Positions 36,432 through 44,167 of a stretch of 64,000 nucleotides of DNA are shown here, piece after piece. Each line of letters starts with the position of its first letter. Positions within the stretch are counted from its first letter, which is position 1. The position numbers were made by a program, and so were the translations under genes. The stretch is taken from assembly GCA_043798375.1 (NCBI GenBank), contig JAZDOS010000042.1, positions 6,980 to 70,979 of the forward strand, written 5' to 3'. Source of the stretch: JAPLMI01 sp043798375. Its GTDB lineage: Bacteria; Omnitrophota; Gorgyraeia; 2-01-FULL-45-10. Under the pieces are notes generated by a model. The model did not search any database, had not been told where the DNA came from, and worked only from the letters and a program-made list of their open reading frames with translations.

Positions 36432-37373
36432 ATGAAAACGGATAAGTATCCTATATGTAAACGGTTTGAGGGCAATCCCATCCTGACAGGCAGGGATTTT
36501 CCGCCTGAGGCCGATATTAAAAATGTTTTTAATTCCGGCATCGTGAAATACAATGATATTTATCTCATGGTTTGCCGGGTGGAAAACTCCGCTTTGCTTG
36601 ACCGTTTTTGGATCGCGGAAAGCTCCGACGGCTATCATTTTAAACCGCGGCCGAAGCCGGTGGATATGCCCCACGACGATCCGATGTTTAAGAAATATGC
36701 CGACTGCATGTATTATGATCCGCGCGTGACAAGGATCGGGGATGTATATTATATGGTCCATGCCGCGCACTCAGGCCACACCTGCCGGCTAAGCCTGGTG
36801 AAAACGGAGGACTTTAAGAAATTTCAATGGATGGGCTTTATTTCCGAAACGGATAACCGCAATGGGGTGCTTTTCCCGGAGAAGATCAACGGGTTGTACG
36901 CGCGCCTTGACCGGCCCAATACCGGGGCCGATACGGGAGATATCTGGGTGTCTTATTCTCCGGATCTGATCTTTTGGGGAAAGAGTGAATGCGTGTTCAG
37001 GAACTGGGAGGGGATCCGCTGGGCCTGGACAAAAATCGGGCCGGGAGCCGCTCCTATCAAAACACCCGAGGGATGGTTGAATATTTTTCACGGAGTGCGC
37101 ACTCAATGCAAATCGCATTTTGTTTATCAATTGGGTGTTTGCCTTCTGGATTTGAAGGATCCGTCAAAAGTCAAGGCTATGTCTGAAGACGCGATCCTGA
37201 TTCCCGAAGAGCTTTACGAACTTGTGGGGCAGACTCCCAGCGTGGTCTTTACCTGCGGCGCTGTGCTGGAGGATAACGGCGAGGTCAAGCTTTATTACGG
37301 CGGCGCCGATACGGTTCAATGCGTGGCCATCACAAGCCTGGAGCGGCTTATCGACGCGTGTTATAATCGTTAA
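36432..37373 (+). CDS. GH130 family beta-mannoside phosphorylase/hydrolase
   Basis: A 313-aa five-bladed propeller-type enzyme. Family features include EGNPILTG near the N-terminus, NSGIVKYNDIYLMVCRVE, YYDPRVTRIGDVYYM, WTKIGPGAAPIKTPEGWL and the closing YYGGADTVQCVA. GH130 enzymes phosphorolyse or hydrolyse beta-1,2- or beta-1,4-mannosides such as Man-GlcNAc, Man-Glc and mannobiose. The start ATG 36432 is chosen because AAAGGAAGGAAG lies directly before it; an ATG at 36390 overlaps the promoter -10. It is followed by a GPH symporter and a phosphohexomutase, which together would import mannosides and process mannose-1-phosphate. Exact linkage specificity is not clear. Confidence 0.9.
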   Translation: MKTDKYPICKRFEGNPILTGRDFPPEADIKNVFNSGIVKYNDIYLMVCRVENSALLDRFWIAESSDGYHFKPRPKPVDMPHDDPMFKKYADCMYYDPRVTRIGDVYYMVHAAHSGHTCRLSLVKTEDFKKFQWMGFISETDNRNGVLFPEKINGLYARLDRPNTGADTGDIWVSYSPDLIFWGKSECVFRNWEGIRWAWTKIGPGAAPIKTPEGWLNIFHGVRTQCKSHFVYQLGVCLLDLKDPSKVKAMSEDAILIPEELYELVGQTPSVVFTCGAVLEDNGEVKLYYGGADTVQCVAITSLERLIDACYNR

Positions 37374-37409
37374 GATTAATCTGTAAAAAAGGGAAATGGA
37401 GGCAATAGA

Positions 37410-38867
37410 ATGAAAGAAGCTAATGTAGCCGATGGGAAGAAACAGTTCTCGCGTGATCGTCTCCCGATTCCGACCAAGCTGGCCTATAGCCTTGGCACGG
37501 CAGTTGATATGTGGGGCCTCTGGCTGTACCCGGCCGTCGCTTTTGCGGTTTTTAATATGTATTTGGGCATTGAGCCGTGGCTGGTGGGTTTGGGGATTAC
37601 GCTGATCCGGGTCTGGGACGCGTTTATTGATCCTGTGGTGGGGTGGCTGTCCGATAATTTGCGTTCCAGATGGGGCCGCCGCCGTCCTTTTATTCTGATC
37701 GCCGGTATTATATGCGGACTGTGCCTGCCGGTCCTGTTTTTGGTTTCACCATCATGGGTTGATATAAAATTCCTCGGCGTCTCCATGGTCTTCTGGTACA
37801 TGGTGGTGTCCACCATGATCTATATGCCCATAGTCAGCGCTTTTACCGTACCTTACTACAGCCTGGGAGCGGAAATGTCGCCTGATTATGAAGAACGCAC
37901 CTCCATCATGTCCTATCGCAGTATTGCCCAAAAGATATCGGAATTGGGCAATTTTTATGCCCTTCGGTTTACCAACCTGGCCTGGTTTCTTGTTCCGGGA
38001 ACGGCGCAAAAGAATACCCTCATGGGAATGCGGGTCTACACATCGATACTGGGTGTGGTAATGGCCATTTTTGCCATAATCATTTTCTTCAGGGTTAAAG
38101 AACGCTACTATGAGAAAGTGGTGGTGAAGGTTACCAAGAAAATTTCAATCTTAAGCGGCTTTGGCGAGACTCTCAGGTGTAAGCCGTTCCGCCAGATGAT
38201 GGTTATGGGCGGCGCTTTTACCCTGGGCACGAGCATGGTGGGCTCGCTCGGTTACTATGCCACGGTTTTTTATGTATCCGGCGGCGACAAGATTATCGGG
38301 GATAACTGGCAATTCTGGATGGGTGTGGCTTTTATGCTGGGCGGCATTATAGGAGTTCCTCTGCATGCGAATCTTTCGCATCGTATCGGCAAACGCGAGG
38401 CGGCGGTGGTAGCCTGTCTCATAGGCATATGCGGTTACGCCGGTTCCTGGTTCCTGTATACGCCGGCGATCCAGTGGCTGCAAACGATCTCGTCGTGTTT
38501 GATGGGAATGGCCGCGGCTTCTCTATGGATGCTGCATAGTTCCATCGGCGCCGACATTATCGACTATGATGAGCTCAATACGAAAGAAAGAAGAGAAGGT
38601 TCTTTTACGGCCTGCGCTTCCTATATTCTAAAACTGGGAAATTCATTCGGGTATTATTTTTCCGGCCTTATCCTGACATGGGCGGGTTTTACCTGGAAGC
38701 TTAAGGCGCAGGCGCCCCAGACCATATTCTGGATCCGCTCAAGCCTCGCTTTTTTGCCGGTCGTGGGCCTCATCATCGCTATTATTTTTGTTATGCGCGT
38801 GCCGTTGGCAAAACAAAAATCCGAAGAAATCCGAAAACAGCTCGAAGCGCGCAGGGGCACGGTATAA
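37410..38867 (+). CDS. GPH-family (MFS) sugar:cation symporter
   Basis: A 485-aa membrane protein with twelve expected membrane segments. The glycoside-pentoside-hexuronide:cation symporter signature is clear: RVWDAFIDPVVGWLSDN followed by RSRWGRRRPFI in the first cytoplasmic loop, then YYSLGAEMSPDYEERTSI. These porters import di- and oligosaccharides, such as mannobiose or cellobiose, with sodium or protons. GGAGG precedes ATG 37410. Its place directly after the GH130 gene suggests that it brings in the phosphorylase substrate. A terminator-like palindrome follows. Confidence 0.9.
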   Translation: MKEANVADGKKQFSRDRLPIPTKLAYSLGTAVDMWGLWLYPAVAFAVFNMYLGIEPWLVGLGITLIRVWDAFIDPVVGWLSDNLRSRWGRRRPFILIAGIICGLCLPVLFLVSPSWVDIKFLGVSMVFWYMVVSTMIYMPIVSAFTVPYYSLGAEMSPDYEERTSIMSYRSIAQKISELGNFYALRFTNLAWFLVPGTAQKNTLMGMRVYTSILGVVMAIFAIIIFFRVKERYYEKVVVKVTKKISILSGFGETLRCKPFRQMMVMGGAFTLGTSMVGSLGYYATVFYVSGGDKIIGDNWQFWMGVAFMLGGIIGVPLHANLSHRIGKREAAVVACLIGICGYAGSWFLYTPAIQWLQTISSCLMGMAAASLWMLHSSIGADIIDYDELNTKERREGSFTACASYILKLGNSFGYYFSGLILTWAGFTWKLKAQAPQTIFWIRSSLAFLPVVGLIIAIIFVMRVPLAKQKSEEIRKQLEARRGTV

Positions 38868-38888
38868 GTAATCGTCTTATTCAGCCTT

Positions 38889-38922
38889 GGCCGTAGGGGA
38901 GGTTTAAACCTCCCCTACGGCC
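38889..38922 (+). terminator. Perfect 34-bp palindrome followed by TTTT
   Basis: Perfect arms around the centre GGTTTAAACC, beginning GGCCGTAGGGGAGG, with TTTT at 38923-38926. It is suited to end the GH130-symporter transcript. It may also belong to the palindrome families spread over the window. Confidence 0.6.
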
Positions 38923-38959
38923 TTTTGAGTAACGTTTAAAAATTACCGGCGGGAAGCTT

Positions 38960-40636
38960 ATGAATGAATTAAAGTTCGGCACAAGCGGATTAAGGGATAC
39001 GGTCGAAAATATGACCGACATGGAATGTTATGTTAACGCAAGGGGCTTCATCGCGTATCTTAAGAAGACAGGAGAGTTTGAAAAAGGCGATTGTATCGCG
39101 ATAGGCGGAGATAGAAGGCCCAGTACGTATAAGATAAAAAGGGCTGTCGCGGCCGCTATTTACGATATGGGCGGTATGGTAGACGACCAGGGGCGCATTC
39201 CCAGCCCCGCCCTGGCTTATTACGCAATGCGCAATAATATGGCCAGTATCATGGTTACGGGCAGCCATATACCGGCGGATAGGAATGGTATAAAGTTTAC
39301 GAAACGAACAGGCGAGATATTAAAATCGGATGAGCCGGATATTTTGGAAAATGTAAAGAAAGAGAGGGTAAAAGTTTATTCTACCCGCGGCGAAGGCTCA
39401 ATTTTTGATAAAGATGGGGCTTTTAAGGCAGCGCTCGGGCCTGAGTTTAACGGGTTATTAAGGGCCGAATATTATACGGGTGAGGCTCGTAAATTATATA
39501 TAGACAGGTATAGAAGCGTGTTCGGCAATAATTTTTTTCCTGAAGGGACAAAAATATTTCTGTATCAACATTCCGCTGTTGGTAGAGATATCGTAAAGGA
39601 GATCTTTGAAAATTTAGGCGCTAAAGTCTTTGCCCCCGATATCAAGATAGGCGATGAACCCTTAAGAAGCGATGAGTTTGTCCCGGTCGATACCGAAAGC
39701 GTTTCCGACAAGACTTTATCGCTATTTAAGAAGGTTCTCGCGGATAATGATCTTGATATCGGAATAACGCTGGACGGCGATTCGGATAGGCCGCTTCTGG
39801 TTTACAGGGTTTATGAAGAAGGCAAACCGACTGACGAAGTTTACCCCGTTAGAGAACCGCGGTTCTCTAACGGGGTAAAATATATAACCGGCGATATTTT
39901 AGGGTTACTTGCCGTATTGGGTTTGGAAAAATTAAATATAAAAATAGACGCCGTGTGCGTTCCCGTAAGCGCGAATGATTCTATCGAAAAGATCTGTAAA
40001 GACAAAGGCATAGAATTGACCCAGACCAGGATAGGGTCCCCTTTCGTTATTGCCGCGATGAATGATTCTATCGGCCGCCATTCGGCCGGATGGAATGTGG
40101 TTTCATGGGAATCGAACGGCGGTTTTTTAACAGGAACCGATCTCAAGATAGGAGATAAAACCCTCAAGGCCTTACCTACCAGAGACGCGGTGCTTCCGCT
40201 CGTAAGCGCCATACATTTGATCGTAAAAAGCGGATCGAGCGTTTCGCGATTTTTAAAGGCGCTTCCCTCAAGGTTTACGCATGCGGACAGAATTAAAGAA
40301 TTTCCCATTGCTTTGAGTAACGCCATAATCAGTTATTTAACCCCCGAAGATTTGAATGACCGAAAAGAGTCCGAAATCATTAAAAAGAGGATAGAAGAAG
40401 TATTTCTTAAGTGTGATGGTTTTGGAAAAGTTAAAAACGTGAATTATACGGATGGCATAAGGATACGATTTACCAACGGCGAGATATCGCACTTAAGGCC
40501 GTCCGGCAACGCGCCGGAGTTCAGGAATTACGCTATCGCGGACTCACAGGAGAGGGCGGAGGAAATGGCGCGGATAGGGATTGAGAAGATAATACCGATG
40601 TTGGCCGAGAGGATTGCTTCTTCAGGCCTATTTTGA
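38960..40636 (+). CDS. Alpha-D-phosphohexomutase (phosphoglucomutase/phosphomannomutase)
   Basis: This 558-aa protein has all four phosphohexomutase landmarks: the phosphoserine loop VTGSHIPADRNGIKF (Ser102), the metal loop TLDGDSDRPLL, the sugar loop VSWESNGG and the phosphate loop RPSGNAPEFRN. It converts hexose-1-phosphate and hexose-6-phosphate, so mannose-1-phosphate from the GH130 reaction is a natural substrate. It is separate from the phosphohexomutase module of the giant protein at 15469. Odd feature: about 25 extra residues follow the metal loop, and part of them (residues 294-307) is encoded by a perfect 38-bp palindrome at 39841-39878, which looks like an in-frame repeat insertion. 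Confidence 0.9.
   Translation: MNELKFGTSGLRDTVENMTDMECYVNARGFIAYLKKTGEFEKGDCIAIGGDRRPSTYKIKRAVAAAIYDMGGMVDDQGRIPSPALAYYAMRNNMASIMVTGSHIPADRNGIKFTKRTGEILKSDEPDILENVKKERVKVYSTRGEGSIFDKDGAFKAALGPEFNGLLRAEYYTGEARKLYIDRYRSVFGNNFFPEGTKIFLYQHSAVGRDIVKEIFENLGAKVFAPDIKIGDEPLRSDEFVPVDTESVSDKTLSLFKKVLADNDLDIGITLDGDSDRPLLVYRVYEEGKPTDEVYPVREPRFSNGVKYITGDILGLLAVLGLEKLNIKIDAVCVPVSANDSIEKICKDKGIELTQTRIGSPFVIAAMNDSIGRHSAGWNVVSWESNGGFLTGTDLKIGDKTLKALPTRDAVLPLVSAIHLIVKSGSSVSRFLKALPSRFTHADRIKEFPIALSNAIISYLTPEDLNDRKESEIIKKRIEEVFLKCDGFGKVKNVNYTDGIRIRFTNGEISHLRPSGNAPEFRNYAIADSQERAEEMARIGIEKIIPMLAERIASSGLF
39841..39878. repeat. Perfect 38-bp palindrome inside the phosphohexomutase coding region
   Basis: Arms of 19 bp, starting TTACCCCGTTAGAGAACCG, with no loop. 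It is read in frame as part of YPVREPRFSNGVKY, between the metal loop and GDILGL, where other phosphohexomutases have a shorter loop. This is reminiscent of the Rickettsia palindromic elements that persist inside genes. Confidence 0.85.
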
Positions 40637-40642
40637 TATAAT
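40614..40642 (+). promoter_or_regulatory. Sigma70-type promoter, probably leaderless
   Basis: TTGCTT (40614-40619), a 17-bp spacer and perfect TATAAT (40637-40642) preceded by TG. The permease ATG at 40651 is only 8 bases after the -10 element, so transcription would start at or next to the start codon. Confidence 0.6.
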
Positions 40643-40650
40643 GGAATGAT

Positions 40651-41508
40651 ATGGAATTCAAGAAGAGCAGATGGTTCCGGAATACCGCGATGAAGGGCGT
40701 GATATACGCGTTCCTCATCCTCGGCGCCGTCTCCATAGCGATCCCGTATGTCTGGATGTTCGTCACAAGCCTTAAGCCCGTCGAAGAGGTGCAGTCGTAC
40801 CCGCCTTCTTTTATTGTGAGGCATCCTACGCTCCTGCCTTATCATGACCTCTTTCGGCTCATGCCGATACTGAGGTACATCTGGAACTCCATATACGTCG
40901 CGGCTGCCGTCACTATCGCCAATATATTCCTCTGCTCGCTGGCGGGCTACGCGTTCGCCAAACACAGGTTCTGGGGTAGAGATAAGATATTCTTTGTCCT
41001 CCTGGGTTCGCTCATGATACCGTGGCAGGTTAACATCATTTCAGGGTTCATCCTGATGAGGAAATTAGGCTGGCTCAATTCGTATAACGCATTGATCGTT
41101 CCGGCCATGGCGGGAGTCTTCGGCATTTTCCTGTGCAGGCAGTTCATAATGTCAATACCGGATGACCTGGTGGATGCGGCGAAGATCGACGGGTGCAGTG
41201 AGTTCACCATCTACCGCCTCGTCATACTGCCGCTGATAAAGCCGGTCATTGCGACGCTGGCGATTCTTACGTTCCTCCAGCAATGGAACAACTTCATATG
41301 GCCCCTCATAGTGATAAGCTCGAGCGAGATGCGCACGCTGCCTCTGGCCCTCTCCGTGCTCAACAGCCAGTTCGGCACGAGATTCGCGATGGTCATGGCC
41401 GGCGCAGTGGTGGCGACGACGCCGATGCTCATCGTCTTCCTGTTGTTCCAGAAGTATTTCATGAAGGGGATAGCGATGACGGGGCTTAAGGGGTATGAAA
41501 AGATGTAG
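40651..41508 (+). CDS. ABC transporter permease for carbohydrates, MalG/UgpE type
   Basis: This is a 285-aa permease with about six membrane segments and the ATPase-contact loop DAAKIDGCSEFTIYRLVI then LPLIKP. The N-terminal YVWMFVTSLKP and the late WNNFIWPLIV are typical of MalG-type subunits. It should pair with the MalF-type permease at 35467, but 4.3 kb holding the GH130, symporter and phosphohexomutase genes lies between them. It is followed closely by a GH113-type mannanase gene, which points to mannooligosaccharides as cargo (inference). Confidence 0.9.
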   Translation: MEFKKSRWFRNTAMKGVIYAFLILGAVSIAIPYVWMFVTSLKPVEEVQSYPPSFIVRHPTLLPYHDLFRLMPILRYIWNSIYVAAAVTIANIFLCSLAGYAFAKHRFWGRDKIFFVLLGSLMIPWQVNIISGFILMRKLGWLNSYNALIVPAMAGVFGIFLCRQFIMSIPDDLVDAAKIDGCSEFTIYRLVILPLIKPVIATLAILTFLQQWNNFIWPLIVISSSEMRTLPLALSVLNSQFGTRFAMVMAGAVVATTPMLIVFLLFQKYFMKGIAMTGLKGYEKM

Positions 41509-41556
41509 GCCGGTAAAATAGGAAATAGTGAAGAGCATTGCGCTGAAAGGATAATC

Positions 41557-43215
41557 ATGAAAAGTAAAAAGGTAAAAGTAAAAAGGCAAAAGTTCAATTC
41601 AAAATTTAAAATTAAAAAAGTTGTTTTTTTAGCGTTATCATGCCTGTTTATGCTCACAAGCGTCTCCTGCGCGCAGACGACGAACGAGCCGCAAACGAAG
41701 ACGAACAACGAACAACGAGCAACGAACAACGAGCTTGTATATCTTAAGGCCGAGAACGCGGTCGCCTCCGGGTTCGACGAAAGCCCGGATTGGGCGCCGA
41801 AGCCGGATGCCATGGCGGTGATCGACGGTGATATGGAGACGAGGTGGTCTTCCGGGTATACGGACGGCGAATGGATATACCTTGACTTCGGCAAACCGAA
41901 AACGATATCGAGAGTGGTTATAATTTGGGAGCAGGCTTACGCGGCGGATTTTGATATATTGACTTCGGACGACGCCGTTGCATGGAAGGACCTTTTCTCT
42001 TTGAAGAGCCAGAAAGGGGATGCCAGCGATATAAAATTCGCCCCTGTCACCGCAAGATATATAAAGGTAGTCGGTGTAAAACGCGCGAACCCTGAATGGG
42101 GCATTTCGATGTGGGAGATAGAGCCCTATGGGCCAAAGGCATTGAATCCCGGAGAGCTGCCCAAGGAAGAGATCTTTAAGTCGAGCGAAGAGAAGATCGA
42201 GCTTGAGAATAAGAGAAAAGTTCTTTTAAAGAAGATAGAAGGCCGTATAGTCGCCTCGCCCGGCCCGATAACTTCGGGAGAGTTCCAGAAAGGCATCAAC
42301 TACACTTCATGGAAACCGGATGAGCTTGCCGGAGATACGTCGGATTGCAGCCTGATATACCTGTCGCAATTGGGCGTCAAGCATATAGCGCTGATGGCCG
42401 TCTGGTACCAGGCGGATGCCGCCTCAAAGAAGATCTATACCGATCCCGAGAAGACCCCGAGCGATGAGTCTTTGAGCCACGCGATAAACACGATGCATGC
42501 CCTTGGCATGAAAGTGATGCTGAAACCCCATGTGGACCTCGCGGACGGGGAAGTGCGGACCAACATTATCTCGAGCGAGGAATGGTTCGCGAGCTATAAA
42601 GAGTTCATCCTGCATTACGCGCGGCTTGCGGCAAAGTACAACGTGGAACTCCTCTGCATCGGCACGGAGCTGTCGAACACATCGTTTTCGAAATGGAAGG
42701 CCCAGTGGCTGGACGTCATAGCCGCGATCAGGGCCGTTTATAAAGGGCCGATAACATACGCGGCGAATTGGGATGAGTATGAGAGCGTTTCGTTCTGGAC
42801 AGGCGTCGATTATATAGGAATGGACGCGTATTTTCCGCTTACCGACAAAACAAATCCTACCGGAGAAGAGCTTGTAAAGGGGTGGGAGAAGAACGCCGAC
42901 GTTATAGAAACATGGCTCAAGGATAATAAATTGAATAAGCCGGTAATATTCACCGAGGTCGGATACGATACTATAGAAGGGTCTAACAAACAGCCATGGC
43001 GGGTTCTGCCGACAATGGCGAAATATAAAGAGAGCCAGGACGAACAGGCGGACTGCCTTGAAGCGCTCTTCCTGGCGCTTTCGAAGAGGCCGTGGTTCAA
43101 GGGCTTCTACTGGTGGAACTATTTTCCGAGGCCCGACATAGGCCCCCTTGGCTACACTCTCCGCGGGAAGAAAGGCGAGAAGGTGCTTGTGGAGTGGTTC
43201 GGTAAACTAAAATGA
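41557..43215 (+). CDS. Exported GH113-type beta-mannanase with N-terminal F5/8-type C domain
   Basis: A 552-aa exported protein. Residues 1-38 form a signal peptide ending SVSC, an imperfect lipobox; its basic start (MKSKKVKVKRQKFNSKFKIK) is read from an AT-rich repeat like the one at 48121. A Thr/Asn/Glu-rich linker (NNEQRATNNE) made of short DNA repeats comes next. Residues about 65-190 are a discoidin (F5/8 type C) sugar-binding domain. From about 245 a TIM barrel starts FQKGINYTSW, with acid/base Glu in LLCIGTELS and nucleophile Glu in VIFTEVGYD, as in GH113 endo-beta-1,4-mannanases. It is paralogous to the enzyme at 46472. Likely role: cutting mannan at the cell surface. Confidence 0.85.
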   Translation: MKSKKVKVKRQKFNSKFKIKKVVFLALSCLFMLTSVSCAQTTNEPQTKTNNEQRATNNELVYLKAENAVASGFDESPDWAPKPDAMAVIDGDMETRWSSGYTDGEWIYLDFGKPKTISRVVIIWEQAYAADFDILTSDDAVAWKDLFSLKSQKGDASDIKFAPVTARYIKVVGVKRANPEWGISMWEIEPYGPKALNPGELPKEEIFKSSEEKIELENKRKVLLKKIEGRIVASPGPITSGEFQKGINYTSWKPDELAGDTSDCSLIYLSQLGVKHIALMAVWYQADAASKKIYTDPEKTPSDESLSHAINTMHALGMKVMLKPHVDLADGEVRTNIISSEEWFASYKEFILHYARLAAKYNVELLCIGTELSNTSFSKWKAQWLDVIAAIRAVYKGPITYAANWDEYESVSFWTGVDYIGMDAYFPLTDKTNPTGEELVKGWEKNADVIETWLKDNKLNKPVIFTEVGYDTIEGSNKQPWRVLPTMAKYKESQDEQADCLEALFLALSKRPWFKGFYWWNYFPRPDIGPLGYTLRGKKGEKVLVEWFGKLK

Positions 43216-43220
43216 TCATG

Positions 43221-43345
43221 GATTGCGTTAATCGGTTGCGGTTGCGCGGCTCGTCACGTCAAATGTTATGTGTCTATCGTTAAAAAAGACGCAACCGATG
43301 TACGATAAACGAAACGAGCAGCGCAACCGATGGACGACAGACGAT
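43221..43345 (+). repeat. Palindromic element copy 2 (gene-less derivative)
   Basis: Arms GGTTGCGCGGCTCG (43240-43253) and CGAGCAGCGCAACC (43315-43328). The interior keeps the GTTATG start-codon site and the GACGCAACCGATG segment that flank the IVP-type gene in copy 1, but no gene. It is about 95% identical to copy 3 on the other side of the response regulator gene. Confidence 0.85.
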
Positions 43346-43348
43346 CCT

Positions 43349-44017
43349 ATGCGTATCCTAGTCATCGAAGACGAGAAGAAGATAGCGGATTTCATCAAGC
43401 GCGGCCTGAAGGAAGAAGGTTACGCCGTCGACGCGGCATACGACGGCGCCGAAGGGCAGTTCCTGGCGAAGACCAACAGCTATGACCTCATTCTTCTCGA
43501 CCTCATGCTGCCGAAAATCGACGGCCTTACCCTCTGCGGCAATCTGAAGAAAGAAGGGATCGCGATTCCCGTAATCATGCTGACGGCGAAAGACACCGTT
43601 GAAGACAAGGTCACCGGCCTCGACGCGGGCGCCGACGATTATATTACGAAACCCTTCGTCTTCGAAGAACTGCTTGCGAGAGTCCGCGCCGTATTAAGGA
43701 AGAAAGGTTCGAAAGAAGCGGCGAAGCTCGAGGTCGAGGACCTTAAACTTGACATCATTACCCATAAAGTTACCCGCCGGGACAAAGAGATAATTTTAAC
43801 GGCCAAAGAGTACGCGCTGTTGGAATACCTTATGCGTAATGCCGGCTCCATCGTCACCAGGACGATGATATCGGAGCACGTATGGGACATAGACTTTGAC
43901 ACATTCACGAACGTGATAGATGTCTATATCAATTATTTGAGAAACAAGATCGACGCGGGGCACGCGAAGAAGCTGATCCATACGGTTCGGGGGAGAGGGT
44001 ACACCCTGAAAGCATAA
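43349..44017 (+). CDS. OmpR/PhoB-family response regulator
   Basis: A 222-aa protein with a receiver domain starting MRILVIEDEKKIADFI, phospho-acceptor Asp51 in LILLDLMLP, Lys in YITKPF, and a C-terminal winged helix with HVWDIDFDTFTNVIDVYI and RGRGYTL. I chose ATG 43349 because an earlier in-frame ATG at 43268 would be translated from the palindromic repeat. It is paired with the histidine kinase at 44168. Phased 11-bp repeats upstream of the gene at 45754 are a plausible target. Confidence 0.92.
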   Translation: MRILVIEDEKKIADFIKRGLKEEGYAVDAAYDGAEGQFLAKTNSYDLILLDLMLPKIDGLTLCGNLKKEGIAIPVIMLTAKDTVEDKVTGLDAGADDYITKPFVFEELLARVRAVLRKKGSKEAAKLEVEDLKLDIITHKVTRRDKEIILTAKEYALLEYLMRNAGSIVTRTMISEHVWDIDFDTFTNVIDVYINYLRNKIDAGHAKKLIHTVRGRGYTLKA

Positions 44018-44025
44018 ATCCGGTT

Positions 44026-44150
44026 ACATAAAACGGTTGCGGTTGCGCGGCTCGTCACGTCAAACGTTATGCGTCTATCGTTAAAAAAGACGCAACCGAT
44101 GTACGATAAACGAAACGAGCAGCGCAACCGATAGACGAATAACGCAACCC
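44026..44150 (+). repeat. Palindromic element copy 3 (gene-less derivative)
   Basis: Arms at 44041-44054 and 44116-44129, same orientation and nearly the same sequence as copy 2. Together they form a direct repeat around the response regulator gene, and this copy lies between regulator and kinase. Confidence 0.85.
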
Positions 44151-44167
44151 GCTAGGGAAAATAACGC

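Noticed and set aside
43268..43348. N-terminal extension of the response regulator (in-frame ATG at 43268)
   Set aside because: It is encoded by the palindromic repeat; the receiver domain begins cleanly at ATG 43349.
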